From assembly GCA_021613535.1 (NCBI GenBank), contig CP075496.1, positions 2,790,001 through 2,854,000 of the forward strand: DNA of 64,000 nucleotides, in the 5' to 3' direction. A model generated the notes under the pieces. That model was given only the letters and a program-made list of their open reading frames with translations, made no database searches and was not told the DNA's origin. Origin of the DNA: Adineta vaga. Lineage: Eukaryota; Rotifera. Below, in pieces: positions 1 through 13,100 of the stretch. Positions within the stretch are counted from its first letter, which is position 1, and every line of letters begins with the position of its first letter. Position numbers and translations under genes: made by a program.

Positions 1-332
1 GATCGTTTGTTATAATGAGATAAACGTGACGATTCAGCTGCAATACGTTCAAAGATATCATTCACGAATGAATTCCTAATAGATAAGATGATGAATATAA
101 ATAAAATCATATCACTTTAAAAAGAAATGAAAACTTACATGATCGACATAGCTTTTGACGAAATACCAGTATCTGGATGAACTTGTTTAAGAACCTTGTA
201 GATATAGATTGAGTAGGTTTCTTTTCGTCGACGTTTTTGTTTCTTCTCACTTTTTGGTCCGGCTGAACCTTTGCTGGTTTTTGTAACAGCCTTTTTCGAT
301 CCTTTTGATGGAGTTTGAGCTTTTGGTGGCAT
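1..332 (-). CDS. H2B: Histone H2B, 3' end cut by the window edge, with one intron
   Basis: Core histone that pairs with H2A in the nucleosome. Exons are 332..139 and 75..1; the 63-bp intron (138..76) has GTAAGT and AG ends and joins the frame exactly. The N-terminal tail is rich in Lys, Ser and Thr, and the histone fold follows with [19 protein letters not shown] and, after the intron, [19 protein letters not shown]. About 89 residues are visible; the C-terminal helix lies outside the window. The ATG at 332 is the natural start of H2B (M-P-P-K). A TATA box and CCAAT boxes lie upstream on the same strand. An intron in an H2B gene is unusual, because replication-type histone genes usually lack introns and end in a stem-loop; the 3' end cannot be inspected here. 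Confidence 0.95.
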
Positions 333-404
333 AACGAATTTATTTCAATCGAATGAGCGAAAGAAGTATACGTAGATATGAGAAGAAATATGTGCATCTA
401 TCGT

Positions 405-480
405 TGCTTATATAGACCATTTCAATGACAACTTTTATGAACCAATCAGAAGCCGAGCTTACTGATTTCGTATTGGTTGA
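405..480 (-). promoter_or_regulatory. H2B promoter: TATA box and two CCAAT boxes
   Basis: On the minus strand a TATA box (CTATATAAG) lies at about 408-416, roughly 80 bp upstream of the H2B ATG. CCAAT elements lie at 441-450 (inverted) and 471-480. This is the standard arrangement of an animal histone promoter. The rest of 333-710 shows no gene. Confidence 0.6.
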
Positions 481-710
481 TTTTAGTGTACAGACATGTT
501 CTTTTCATATATATACACAAAACAGAATTACAAGAGAAAAATATGTTTTCATCATCGTGTTTTTTCCTCGATCAGGTGACTTTTCATTGTACTAAGACGT
601 CAATTAAAGTTTCTTTTCAAAATCAAAGTTTATTTCCTGAACTGAACTGAACAAATGTTTGTTCAATTTTATTATTACAAAAATAAAGATGTAAAAAAAT
701 AGTTCAAATA

Positions 711-1981
711 TTAATCATTTGGATTAGACCATAACCATGTTCTCGTGCCAACAAGCGCAGCATTAGTCGAATGAACTGGAAGACGTTTTTCTAAAATAAA
801 AAGATGAAGTACAATAAATAGATGACAAAGAAAGTTTATATATGCCTTACGTCGTGATAATTTCTTTTGCTGCCGTTCACCTACAATACAAAGTAAAGCA
901 TTTTGAAACTGTATAGCTTTAACACGTTTATAGAAAATACTTAATCTAAACTAACAATAGAAATATTCACCTTTAAATAATGCACTAACATAAAAAACCA
1001 AAACAATAGTTGGAATGAAAAATGATAATCCCATCACAGCCATATAATCTGGATCATGTCTTCTACATTCATATATTTTACTCCATAATAATCGAGTATA
1101 ATTCATCTTGAAAAAGAAAGAAAACAAAATACATGTGTAAAACTAAACTCAATATCTTGTTACTCTTGGCTTACGGTATCAACAATATCCATACAAACTC
1201 CACCTTTATTTTCTTGTGTTAATTGTAAAAAGAGATCATTGATATCATTATACGATGTCAAACATACTGTACATACATTCGTATTCAATGTCACATTGAG
1301 ATCAATAGGAATGATTGGAACTATACGCTATTAATACAGTATTCAATAAAATATTAACAAAATCAACTAAAAATGAAAGAAACTTACACCAGTTGCATTG
1401 AATATACAATAATCAAATGCTACTTTTTTTCGAAAAAAACTTGTTGTACTATCTGTCAGACTATAATGAATCGTACCATTTGTATCATTATAACCTGTGA
1501 TACAATCTAAAGAAGAAATTTTCTATTAAATTATTCAGTTAATTGTTTTTTTGAAAACTTACTATCACAAAATGAAGACGACCAAATATTTTGTACAAAT
1601 GCAATTAATTGAGCAACAATCTGTATTGAATCATAACTTTCTAGAAATTGTTTACACGTTATCTTTCTATCCAAATCAGAATATGTCTAAACGAAACATT
1701 CTCTTATAGAAAAATCGAATTAAATTTGAAAAAAGAAACTGCAAACAAACTTGTTCTAATAAACCAATAAGATCTTGTAAACGTGCATAGTTATCAACAC
1801 AACCTTCACATAATTTAAATGGTCGTGCTCGACTAACAGCACAATTAAGAAAATCTGATGACATATATGATAAACGATCAAGTATAGCTAAACATGGATT
1901 TTGTATTGGATAGATTGGATCACTATAATTTTCATTAATTAATTGAATAAACAAAAAAAAGACTAGAACTTTCCACCACAT
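711..1981 (-). CDS. OSTM1: OSTM1-like transmembrane protein (osteopetrosis-associated, CLC-7 beta subunit family)
   Basis: OSTM1 is a type I, heavily glycosylated membrane protein that acts as the beta subunit of the lysosomal Cl-/H+ exchanger CLC-7. Seven exons: 1981..1751, 1686..1563, 1506..1388, 1327..1175, 1106..971, 880..851, 790..711, giving 290 residues. All junctions are GT-AG and in frame. The N-terminus starts M-W-W-K with a hydrophobic signal segment. The luminal part carries the family's Cys pattern: NCAVSRARPFKLCEGCVDNY, then NVCTVCLTSYNDINDLF and VCMDIVDTMNYTRLLWSKIY-E-C. One transmembrane helix follows at about residues 231-252, then a short basic tail. Several N-x-T/S sites are present. 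Exon 6 is only 30 nt. It is divergent from CLPTM1, with 352 bp between the ATGs. A possible AATAAA lies at 673..668. Confidence 0.88.
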
Positions 1982-2333
1982 GATTCTCAATCAATTTCTC
2001 TTATCTTTCATCTTATATGATGGATGATTCATCTTCAGCTGTTTTCCAAAAGCCAATCAATAGACAGAGCGCTACAATCAATAAAAAATATTCGAAAACA
2101 AACTAACTTTTCAAAATACATTTAAAAATATTGATTTAATAAAAGAAATTTATTTTCAAAAAGATATTTTCCTATTTGCTGCTCAATCTCATTCGGAGGC
2201 CGATAAAACGAACGAGATTAAATTAATTTACAGTATGGCTACTACTACTACTAGAAATCTAAATTATTATTAGAACTCAAAACAAAAAACATCATCTTTA
2301 AATAATAATTTTTTTCTTTCTATCGTCTAGATC
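1982..2333. promoter_or_regulatory. Shared 5' region of OSTM1 and CLPTM1
   Basis: These 352 bp separate the divergent ATGs of OSTM1 (-) and CLPTM1 (+), so both promoters must lie in or near it. No clear TATA box is seen. The CLPTM1 ATG is preceded by a pyrimidine tract and CTAG, a splice-acceptor-like sequence three bases before the ATG, which suggests a 5'UTR intron or a trans-splice site. Confidence 0.45.
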
Positions 2334-5096
2334 ATGTCGAATACCAATTCAAATCAATCGGAAGAGAGAAATTCAGAGAATAATGTATGTTATTTTTGAT
2401 ATTTTGATTTTCAAATGTTTGTTTTATATTAGAATGAACAAGTACAAAATAATGATACATCAGTAGCCGAACAAAATAATAATCCTCCTACTGCTGCTGC
2501 TGCCGCTGCTCGGCCACGGCCATCAGCATGGGAAACAATAAAGTCATTTGCTTTTCGAATGTTGATGTTTTATTTTATTACACAATTCTTTCGTCGTTCA
2601 CCAACAAATAATACTGCAGGACCAACATCTGTATCAACAACTCCAAATACTGGTTATAAACCAGGCAATCTCTTTGTCAATGGAGATTTATTAGTAAATA
2701 ATTGTCTTTCATTTTTCAAATGAATTGATTGATGTGCTTTTTTTTTCTATTGCAAATTTAAGGATATGTATTTATTTATTAATGAAGAGGAAATTTATAC
2801 ATATGATCCATTGAGAAGACCTCATTGGGAAATTGATGGAATAAAATATGGAGATTGGTCAACGAATGGAACTTATACAAAATTTATCGAATTTCCTATA
2901 TCAGAGGTAAAATGGGTTTTGTATGATAGAAATATTTTGAAAGTTTTTTTTCCTAGAATGTGCAAAATAATGCATCAATTTATCTACATGTTGTTGTAAC
3001 AAAACATGGACAATCAATTGATCCAATTGAGCGAGAATCTCATACACCGCAATATGTATTTTTCAAAAGCAAACGTAAGAAAAACTAATTTGCCGAATCA
3101 AAGATTTATTTTATATTATTTAGGTTTAAATAAATATAAGAAAAAAATTTATAAAAAAACGAAAAATCTTCTAACAGGAAATACTGAACAAGATGAAGAA
3201 TATCAAAAGGTTATTAATAATTAGAAAGAAAAATAAAATATCATTAATAGAATGAAATTTTGTTTATTTAGAAAGCAGATGATAAAATTGTTGAACTTTT
3301 ATCTCATTGGCATTCAAATATGACTGTGAATTTACTCGATGATCAATCACCATGGACTAAAGGCACTATACCACCACCAATGGATAAATGTAATTTGAAT
3401 ATATCTTAAAGACATGAGGAAAAGGTTACAAAAAAAAGTTCAAGGGAATTAGAAAAATGTTACTCGATAATTGTAATGTAAATCATGAGATATATTTCAT
3501 TGATATTTAAAATAATGAATTCTTATTTTTTTGAGTTAAAGTTTAATTTAAAATCGAGATTAATTATTTTGTCATATTTGAATTTTATTTTTAGTTTTTG
3601 AATTTGAACCATATACAGGCAAATATTATCCTGTACTTTATTTAAATGATTATTGGAATCTTCTTGCTGATTATTATCCCATTAACAATACATTCGAGTA
3701 AATAAATCAGTTATCTTTTTCTTTCATTAGATTTTTGTTTTTCTTCGCTTTAGTAAACTTAATTTAACAGTTACTGTTGCACCAATACAATTATGGAAAT
3801 GGCAAATGTATATATCACAAAATTTACGGCAATCATGGTATGGAAATTTACTTGGAGAGGAAGAAAATGATGATGATCAAGATGCTATGAAAGTAAATCG
3901 AATAATTGATTAAAAGGAATGAATAGAATTTAATTGAATTTTGTTTTAGCGTGCACTCGTTGAAACAAATCCATATTTACTCATCATTACAATCGTCGTA
4001 TCAGTAATTCACACCGTTTTCGAAATCTTAGCATTTAAAAATGGTATTTTTATTTCCAACAATGAGAAGTTTATCTCACATTAAACATTCGATTTCTTGA
4101 ATTTAGATATTCAATTTTGGCGTACACGAAAATCTCTGGAAGGTTTATCTGTTCGAAGTGTTTTCTTCAATATATTTCAAAGTTTAATTGTCTTATTATA
4201 TGTCTTTGATAATGACGCGAATACAATGGTTCGTATTAGTGTTTGTGTTGGTATTCTTATTGAATTATGGAAAGTACCCAAGATTCTCAATTTTGAAGTA
4301 AGAGAATATTTTTCGATTTTCATTCATTAATTTTGTTTTCTCTTTCAAAGCGTATACCCAATGAGAAATATCTCGGTATTATTCCAAAATATAAATATGT
4401 TTATAAAGAATCTTATACAGAAACATCAACATCTAATTATGATCGAGTTAGTTATTAACTGAATGATTTTGTAAGAAAATGTACTAATGTTTTTTTTTTA
4501 AATTTTATTTAGACGGCTTTTAAATATCTTTCATGGATTTTATTTCCATTAGTAATCGGCTATGCATGTTATCTATTGATGTATCATGAACAAAAAAGTT
4601 GGTATTCATTTTGCTTAAGTACAATCTACGGATTTTTATTAATATTTGGTAAGTTAAATAGTTTTGAAACGTATTAGTTTCTCACTTCTTCTTTTTTTCT
4701 CCAAAGGTTTTATTATGATGACACCACAATTATTTATTAATTATAAACTTAAATCTGTTTCACATCTACCATGGCGTATGATGACATATAAAGCATTGAA
4801 TACGTTTATTGATGATTTATTTGCTTTTGTTATTAAAATGCCAACAATGTATCGACTTGGATGTTTTCGTGATGGTAAATAATCAAAATTTCTTTCTTGC
4901 TTTATATAATTAACGAACGTTGATTTGTTTAGATATAATATTTTTCATCTATCTTTATCAACGTTACATCTATCCAGTTGATCGGACACGTCTTAATGAA
5001 TTTGGTACAACAGGTGAAACTGATTCGGCTGTTGTGCCAGTTGCCGAACAATCTCCAATAGAAGCCCCAAGTGAACAACACGAAAAAACAGAATAA
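2334..5096 (+). CDS. CLPTM1: CLPTM1 family multi-pass membrane protein
   Basis: Homologue of cleft lip and palate transmembrane protein 1, an ER/plasma-membrane protein whose family retains receptors in the ER and scrambles glycolipids. Fourteen exons: 2334..2384, 2433..2693, 2763..2906, 2957..3074, 3124..3209, 3272..3389, 3595..3697, 3754..3892, 3950..4043, 4107..4297, 4351..4446, 4513..4648, 4707..4874, 4933..5096. They join in frame to 622 residues (human about 669). Family signatures include NNASIYLHVVVTKHG, SPWTKGTIPPPMDKFFEFEP, YYPVLYLNDYWNL, YGFLLIFGFIMMTPQLFINY and PWRMMTYKALNTFIDDLFAF. An acidic, Ser-rich tail ends the protein. The N-terminal 60 residues are Asn/Gln/Ala-rich low complexity. 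Two donors are weak (GTTATT after exon 5, GTTAGT after exon 11). Confidence 0.95.
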
Positions 5097-6009
<913 letters not shown>

Positions 6010-9000
6010 GAAAAATCATTCTCAATTCGAAATCAAACAATGACAACTAACAACAACAAGAAATATCTGTTTAGACTATTTTCATTTGTTTTGCTTTTTG
6101 TTATTGTATCAAGATTCTTCTGATCAACAAAGAGAAAAAAATAAAAGAGAAACCATCCAGAAAAATATATGAAATATATATACACACGTATTGTATGATG
6201 TGTTGTTTTTTATTCATACTGTCAAAGTGCCGGTATATATGTCTATGTCTATGTGTGTGTGTGTGTCGATCGTCAAGTGGTCAACTGCTACTTGACTTCA
6301 TAGAGGTCAGTCTCAACTTTTCAAGTCTGTATGTTAGTTAGATATGTTTGAGAGTGTCTATTTGAACGGCAGTATATTGTTGACGAGAAGAAAAAACCGA
6401 GAGAAATATATGATTAAAGAAAGTAGGAGAGACAAGAACAACAATGAAGCCACTGAAAGAAAACAAATTCATTTGTTTCATTGACAGACATATATATATA
6501 TATATATATATACGTACGTATAGATTTGTTATAATGTTTGAAAGAGAAATCTATCCGACTTTTGTTTTCTATTCACTCAATGACTAGAAAAGATCTAACT
6601 AATCATTAAGTATATGTGCTTTCTTTTTGTCGTCGTCGTCCTCTTTTTTTCTTCTTCTTCCTTTTTTTCTACTAATTAGAATTTGATGAAAGGGTCGAAA
6701 TAGATATAGAGAGAGAGAGAGAAAAAAAAACGAAGAAGAAGAAGAAGAAGTAGCTCATACACACACATCTTCCGGTCCGTTATGTAAATGTATATACACG
6801 TCATACACCCTATAACGATGGGCTCTTTAATGATCCTTAAACGTACATGGAGGCTATCAATGGTCGAACGGTAAGTATGAAAAAAAAGAAACACATGAAA
6901 GAATTACGATGCATAGTTTCTGCTTTGAATATCTATCATAAAAAGTATCGTTGTCATTTCCGCCTACACACAACATGTTATCAAAAATATCTTGAAATAT
7001 ATAGCGTTACTACGTGTATGCAGTTCTAGAATAACAGAAACGATTTGTTCGATCTAGTCCTCATTTGGTTTCTCTATTTCTGTCTACTTCTCTCATATGT
7101 ATGTGTGTGTGTGTGTGTCTATGATGAATGATCTTAGTATGGCTGTCATTTTGGTTCTTTTTCTTTCACGTCGACATTGGCGATCATCGATCAACATATT
7201 CTTCCATTTGCTCAATAATGAAAAGGCAAATTTTACTACTTTATCATCATCGTCTCGCCATTCTTTTTCAAAGAACAAATATTTATTAGCTCGTACAAAC
7301 AGAAAACCTCGATGAAAAAGAATAGAATAGTTCTTTACTTAATGACGTTAAACATTTTTCTTTGTCGATCGATGTTCAATTATTGTCACCGATTTTAAAC
7401 AGCTCATATTTAATGGACATCCAAAGAGAGAATAGAAAAACCCGACATGAACCAATTCTATAATTAGTAAGTAAGAGGAAATTTGTGCATTTACAGATTT
7501 TCATTCACTAATGTTCCCTCATTTCCGTTCTAATCATATGAAAAGAGTATGCCGCATAGAGAAAAAAAGACAGTCAAACAAAGAAGAAGAAACAACAAAG
7601 TTAATCGCCTTTCTTTTTTTTTCTTCTTCTCCTCTCCATCTTAATATGACCATATTTTACATATGTATTCTGAACTACTACTTGAATTAATCCTTCGAAA
7701 GAAAGAGAACAAAAAACACTAAAGAAGAACATGAACAAGATACATTGTGTATGTATATTTACTTTGTGTATATACTCGGAATCTTTCGATGGATTATGCA
7801 CGAACATCATTATTAGCATAGAAGAACAAAAACATCAAGAAGATGAAGAAAAAAAAGAAGCGTGCTTGTTCTCATCGAGATTTTCTCACATTGAACAAAA
7901 AACTTATTGAAAGTGTTTATAAGGAATTGAAAGTATTTATCTTTGATGATGAGCAGTTATACACTTCATATATGTATATATATATATACGATTGGTTAGG
8001 TAATATTGTGTTGTCTAAAGAGAACAGGCGCGTTTATATTTAATGATCTCTAATCTTCATAGGCGTATGAATGATCGAGTTACAGTCTGATAAACAACAC
8101 TTGTTCAATATAGTATCGGCAACATTGAGATGATTTCTTTCATTTCAATCAATCTCTCGACAAAACAAATCTTGTTTGATTCTTTTTTTTTTCATTATTA
8201 TTATTCTTACTTTTTCTTACGTTCCCTACTTCTGTTTTTTTTTCTTACGTTCGTTCGTGGACGCTTACAGCAATATTACTGTTATAACACTAATTATTAT
8301 TATTAGTATATACCGGATAAATAGACACTATCTTTAAGTGATTCAATTATCCACATACTGTGAGTTATATATTTATATGTCATATTTTACTACCTGTCTG
8401 TATTCTACTTGTTCAAGTTTATTTAATTATATTGATCTGATTCAATAGTTTCTATATATGCATTTAGAAAGCTAATAAGGTTGGTCAGAAATAATCTCAT
8501 ATATTTGGTAATGTCTATAGAGACATATGAGACAAGAAGTATTTGACAAATGAATCAAGAGAGAAGGAAAGAGAAGGAGAAGAGACATTACTCTTCATAG
8601 ATATTTTCAACGACCGAAGAGAAGAAAACGGTGACAGATGTTTTCATTTACGAAGATCATCTCTAAACATTTACATGAAAGACAACGACGAAGATAAATG
8701 ATTGTATGGACAAATTGTCAGTCACCTTTGTTGTAGTAATTTCGAAGAAAAGACACTCGTTCATTCGTCTTTCTTTAGTCTATCAACTCAAGTGCGTTTA
8801 TGCGTGTAGCAGCTGTGACATTTTCACGTTCGTCGTTTGAACGCATTCATTTATACATCTATATGTCTAGGGCTAGACACGAGTAACAAGATGGGTATGG
8901 TAACAAGAGACATGTGTATAGACTGAAAATGATGACGATGACTCTTGTTACTTGATGCGAACTTCGTATGTATACACAAATATGATTGTACCTGTTGGTG

Positions 9001-10103
9001 CTCGAGAAAAGAAATGTACAGACATATGACACGTACGTTACATATATATATATATATCGACGGAGAGAGAGAGAAGAAGTAGTTGTATTCGTACAATGAC
9101 GCCGACGTTGAAACCTTTTCAAGTGATGAAACCTTGCAATTTATCTTGGTTCATCACCTTTCTACATGCGTATGTATATTAACGAAAGTCGAATAAAAAG
9201 TTTTTTTCCTTCATCTTCTTCGTAGTTGACAAATATTTATTTGCAAGAAGGAGAACTAAGAGAACATGTGAAATAAGAAGAACGATAAAGAAGAGAAGAA
9301 AAAAGTTCTTCAACTAAGTAATGATCGGGCAATTAACTCGAATTTTATTCATATCATTCTTTTTAATTGTCGCTCAATGTCACTCATATTTTCATTCAAT
9401 AGATCTATCTCATTTTATTCTCTTTTTTTGTTCGTCTGTTCTCATCAAGAAAAAACCGACCAAACGAGAGGAGGAAGAGAGAGAGAGAGAACGAATATAT
9501 CATCGATTACTTCAGGTAATACGAGCACAAAAGAAGGGTGAGAAGATGGGCTGTCTTTTCATGTTAAATTAACCACAGGGGTATATGACACAACAGGTTC
9601 GTTCTTGACAATGTTTTTATGGCACTTTTTTTTAGAGCAAGAGACTCTTTCTCAGTCTTTTTTCTATTCGTTCTCTCTTACATTTTCTGTTTCTCTTTTC
9701 AACTCAACAGCAAACGACATCAAGTGACATACTGATCGATCGGCAAGGCATATGGCGAAAAATTATATGACATTCTTTATTTTTCTTTTTTTCATCATTT
9801 TGCTAAATAACTCTAATAGCACTTGTCTTATATTTAGACATTAACAGACCAACGGGTGGTAGTAGGTCATTTTTAAAATTTGATAATTGTTCTAAATGTT
9901 CATTCATTCTTACGTACATACATACATTCATTTTCTTTTTTTCTCGTCTATTTTTCAGATTTTTATACAGTACAATGTAACTTGGCATCAGCTTGCATAA
10001 CAACTTACCATAAGAGTCACGTTCGAATCTTTCCCTCCCTTTCTCTCCATCTCTCTCTCTCTTTGTGTCTATTACACACATTTAAATCCATTTCGCTAAG
10101 ATC
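6010..10103. other. 4.1-kb noncoding, microsatellite-rich block upstream of the RhoGAP gene
   Basis: No coding exon could be supported on either strand. The stretch holds TG, TA, GA, GAA and poly-T tracts, and the short open frames have repeat-driven composition. Its position between the RPS15A 3' end and the first recognised exon of a developmental-type signalling gene suggests 5'UTR introns or cis-regulatory DNA. A short ATG-led stretch at 6847 followed by CG/GTAAGT at 6871 could be a spliced upstream exon, but nothing confirms it. Confidence 0.5.
6252..6751. repeat. Cluster of simple repeats: (GT)n, (TA)n, (GA)n, (GAA)n
   Basis: (GT)n lies at about 6252-6266, (TA)n at 6490-6512, (GA)n at about 6707-6721 and an AGA/GAA run at about 6732-6750. 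Similar tracts recur at 7101-7118 (GT) and 9042-9057 (TA). Confidence 0.85.
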
Positions 10104-13100
10104 ATGGCATCGAATACTGTAAATAAAGACTTTTTACGTTCAATTCCATGCACACATTCAACATCACCAGCAATGATCAGTAATAAACATAAAACAAATT
10201 CACTTTTATTATCATGTTGTACATGTTCCCGAGCATATAAAAGATCTTTTCAAGTAGATCATTCAGCAAAAACAGCAGAGGATGAAAAACTCGATGTACA
10301 CAAAGGTTTTTTTAAACGAATTCAATGTTTTAAAGGTTTGTTTCTTCATCTTTTACTTCTTGCATAATTTAAATAAGATTCAAAATTGATTGTCTTCTAT
10401 TTTTCGAAATTTAGCACAAAAAAGACAAAGTACAGCTCGTAAACAACAGCTGGCAGCAGTCGCTGCTGCTGCTGCTGTTGCATCAAGTACACCAATGTCA
10501 AAAGAGCAAATTCGAATTGAAAACGAAAAATTATTTAATGAGAATGATGATCAATCTTCTACTCTTTCTCCTCCATCTTCATGCCAGTATGGAAATGAAA
10601 CCTTTCTCAATCCATATACACATCGTCCCATACGTAATTCACACTCAATTCCATTACTTAATCGACATGATAATATAACTACACGTTTAACTTCTATACC
10701 GTATGGTATCGGTGGTTTAAATAATGGTTTAGATTCTTGTTCATTTACTGATATTGAAGTTGCATCATCGATCAATGAAGATGCTCATAATAGACAAAAA
10801 CAAAATCAGAAACCTATTACAACGAATGATCATTTGATATCATCGGATAGTGATCGTCAGCACGATGATGATTTACAAACTGCAACACCAAAAAGTTTTG
10901 CTTCACGAGATTTTTCATCTGCAACAACAAATCTCTCTGCTTATTCAACTCAAAGTTTACTTCGAAGATTAATCGATAAAGCGCAAGTATTAAATGAATA
11001 TTATAATGATGTTTGTAATAAAGGACCAATTCAATCATCGTCATCTACTTCAACAAAACGTTCATCATCAACATCAACAAATTCTCTTCTTGGACGGACA
11101 GGTGCCACTCCACGTTCATTACTTCATGGTAATCAATCACATGAATCAAGTCGAAAAGGACGACGTAAACAACGTAGTGTTTACGATAATATGTCAACTG
11201 ATAGTTCAAGATTCAATTTATATGCTGATGAAGATAATGTACTAAAAGAATTAGTTCGTTTCAATAATGATATTGATCTAATTTTATCACGGCTCGAAAT
11301 GGAAAATGGAAATGGTCCCTCAACTACTCTTTCAAATGATCAAAATGATCGACGATATTCAATAAGTACTCAAGCATTATTAGATGACAATGATCAAGAA
11401 AGTACCGAATCAAAATTAGATGATTTAAGAAATCTAATTCAACAAGCAACAATTTATCCAAGTGATGATTCTGGCCTTGCTGCTAGTCCACCAATTGATG
11501 ATCGGTAAGTTTTCATCAATTTATCATTTTTCTTTTCTTATCTATTCAACTGAATTGTTATCCTATAAATATTATGTATGTGTGTTGAGCGATAGAGAGA
11601 TGATTGTTGTCAAACATTCAACGTTTTCTTTCTTCTTCTTCTTTATAACATTATTTAACCTTCTGAACAAGTTGATTGAGTTTATATCGAAAATGTAACA
11701 AACTCTGTTTCTCACTCTAATCATTTGCATGCAATATGCGATAAATTTCTCAGGAGAATCTCTTTCTTTCTTTCTTTAGCCTAATCACACTAACTTATTA
11801 TTACTTTCGTTGTTTCTCGTCGGCAATATCTCGATGCTACTTAACTATTTCCGTATTGATAAATAGAGAAAATACACAAGAGAAGGGAGAGGGAGAGAGA
11901 GAAAGAAAGAAAGAAAAGTATATGCTACTTGATCCTATATATTCATTGTATATATAAAAAACATTCTACAAACGATCTTATTCAAACAGAGTAAACTTTG
12001 AACTGTTAAATAAATATTAGTTTATTTCTAAGCAGAAAACGAAATCTCTAATCGCTACATACATACATATACTGGCAGCAATTGTTCATAAAGCAAATTC
12101 TCGATCATCTATATCGATCAATAACACTATCGATAAGTGTTGTACTATCAACAGGTAAAATCTTTAACTGACAATTGATTAGAAGAAGGTACTTAAAATG
12201 AAGGTTGAAAGTCTTGAAAATTTCGATCAAATGTGTATAAGTTTTCTATTTTCTTTCGTTTATTGATTGAAACAATTCATTGATCATTTATATATTTGAA
12301 TTGTGTTGTTGATATAATCTTTAGTCACATAAAAATCAATGACCTTGTGATTATATATACGAATAAAACAATATCTTTTAGTAGATAGAAAAAGCAAAAA
12401 TGATTTCTTTGATATTTTGATCGAAAATCGAAATGTTCTATGTTTATGAGAATACTCTACTTTCGCTTTCTTTCTTTCAATCGACAATAAATGAGTTCAA
12501 TCACACATATTATTACATCAATTTAGTAGAATATAGATGAGAAAAAAGCTACAGACAGTTTTCATTGAACCTATTCGAATTTTTTATGCGTATTGAACGA
12601 TATATCGATGACGATGATGGAAAGAAGAAAAAAACACATACATCTATAATAAAAATGTATATTTATTGAACAGTCGTTCTAAACAAGTTGTGTAACTATT
12701 ATGTATGCATTTTCTTTTTCTTTTTTTTGCATACCAATCAATCCAATCTTTTTTTCTATTGTTACTGTTGTGTGGATCGATAAACGACGAATTCGAAGGT
12801 GATCTGCTCAGACAATAACGTAAATCGATACAGTCTGATAAAATACGACGCGTGTATGTATGCCCACACATATATATATATATATGTATGTATATATCGA
12901 TTAGTGGTTCTCTATATTTTTTCTCTTCTCAATACTGATGACGTCTTTCGGTCGATCGGGCATGCGGACGCAATAGTTGCATCATAATGATCTGTCGTCA
13001 ATCGCATAGCAAGATGGAACAAATTTTCTCTCTTGCACTCGTTTCTTTTGCTCTGCCCGACATTCATGAACACTATCATCATCATCATCATCATCATCGT

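Noticed and set aside
10390-10414. Extension of RhoGAP exon 2 upstream from a TTG
   Set aside because: The region is the 79-bp intron 1; exon 1 joins in frame at 10415.
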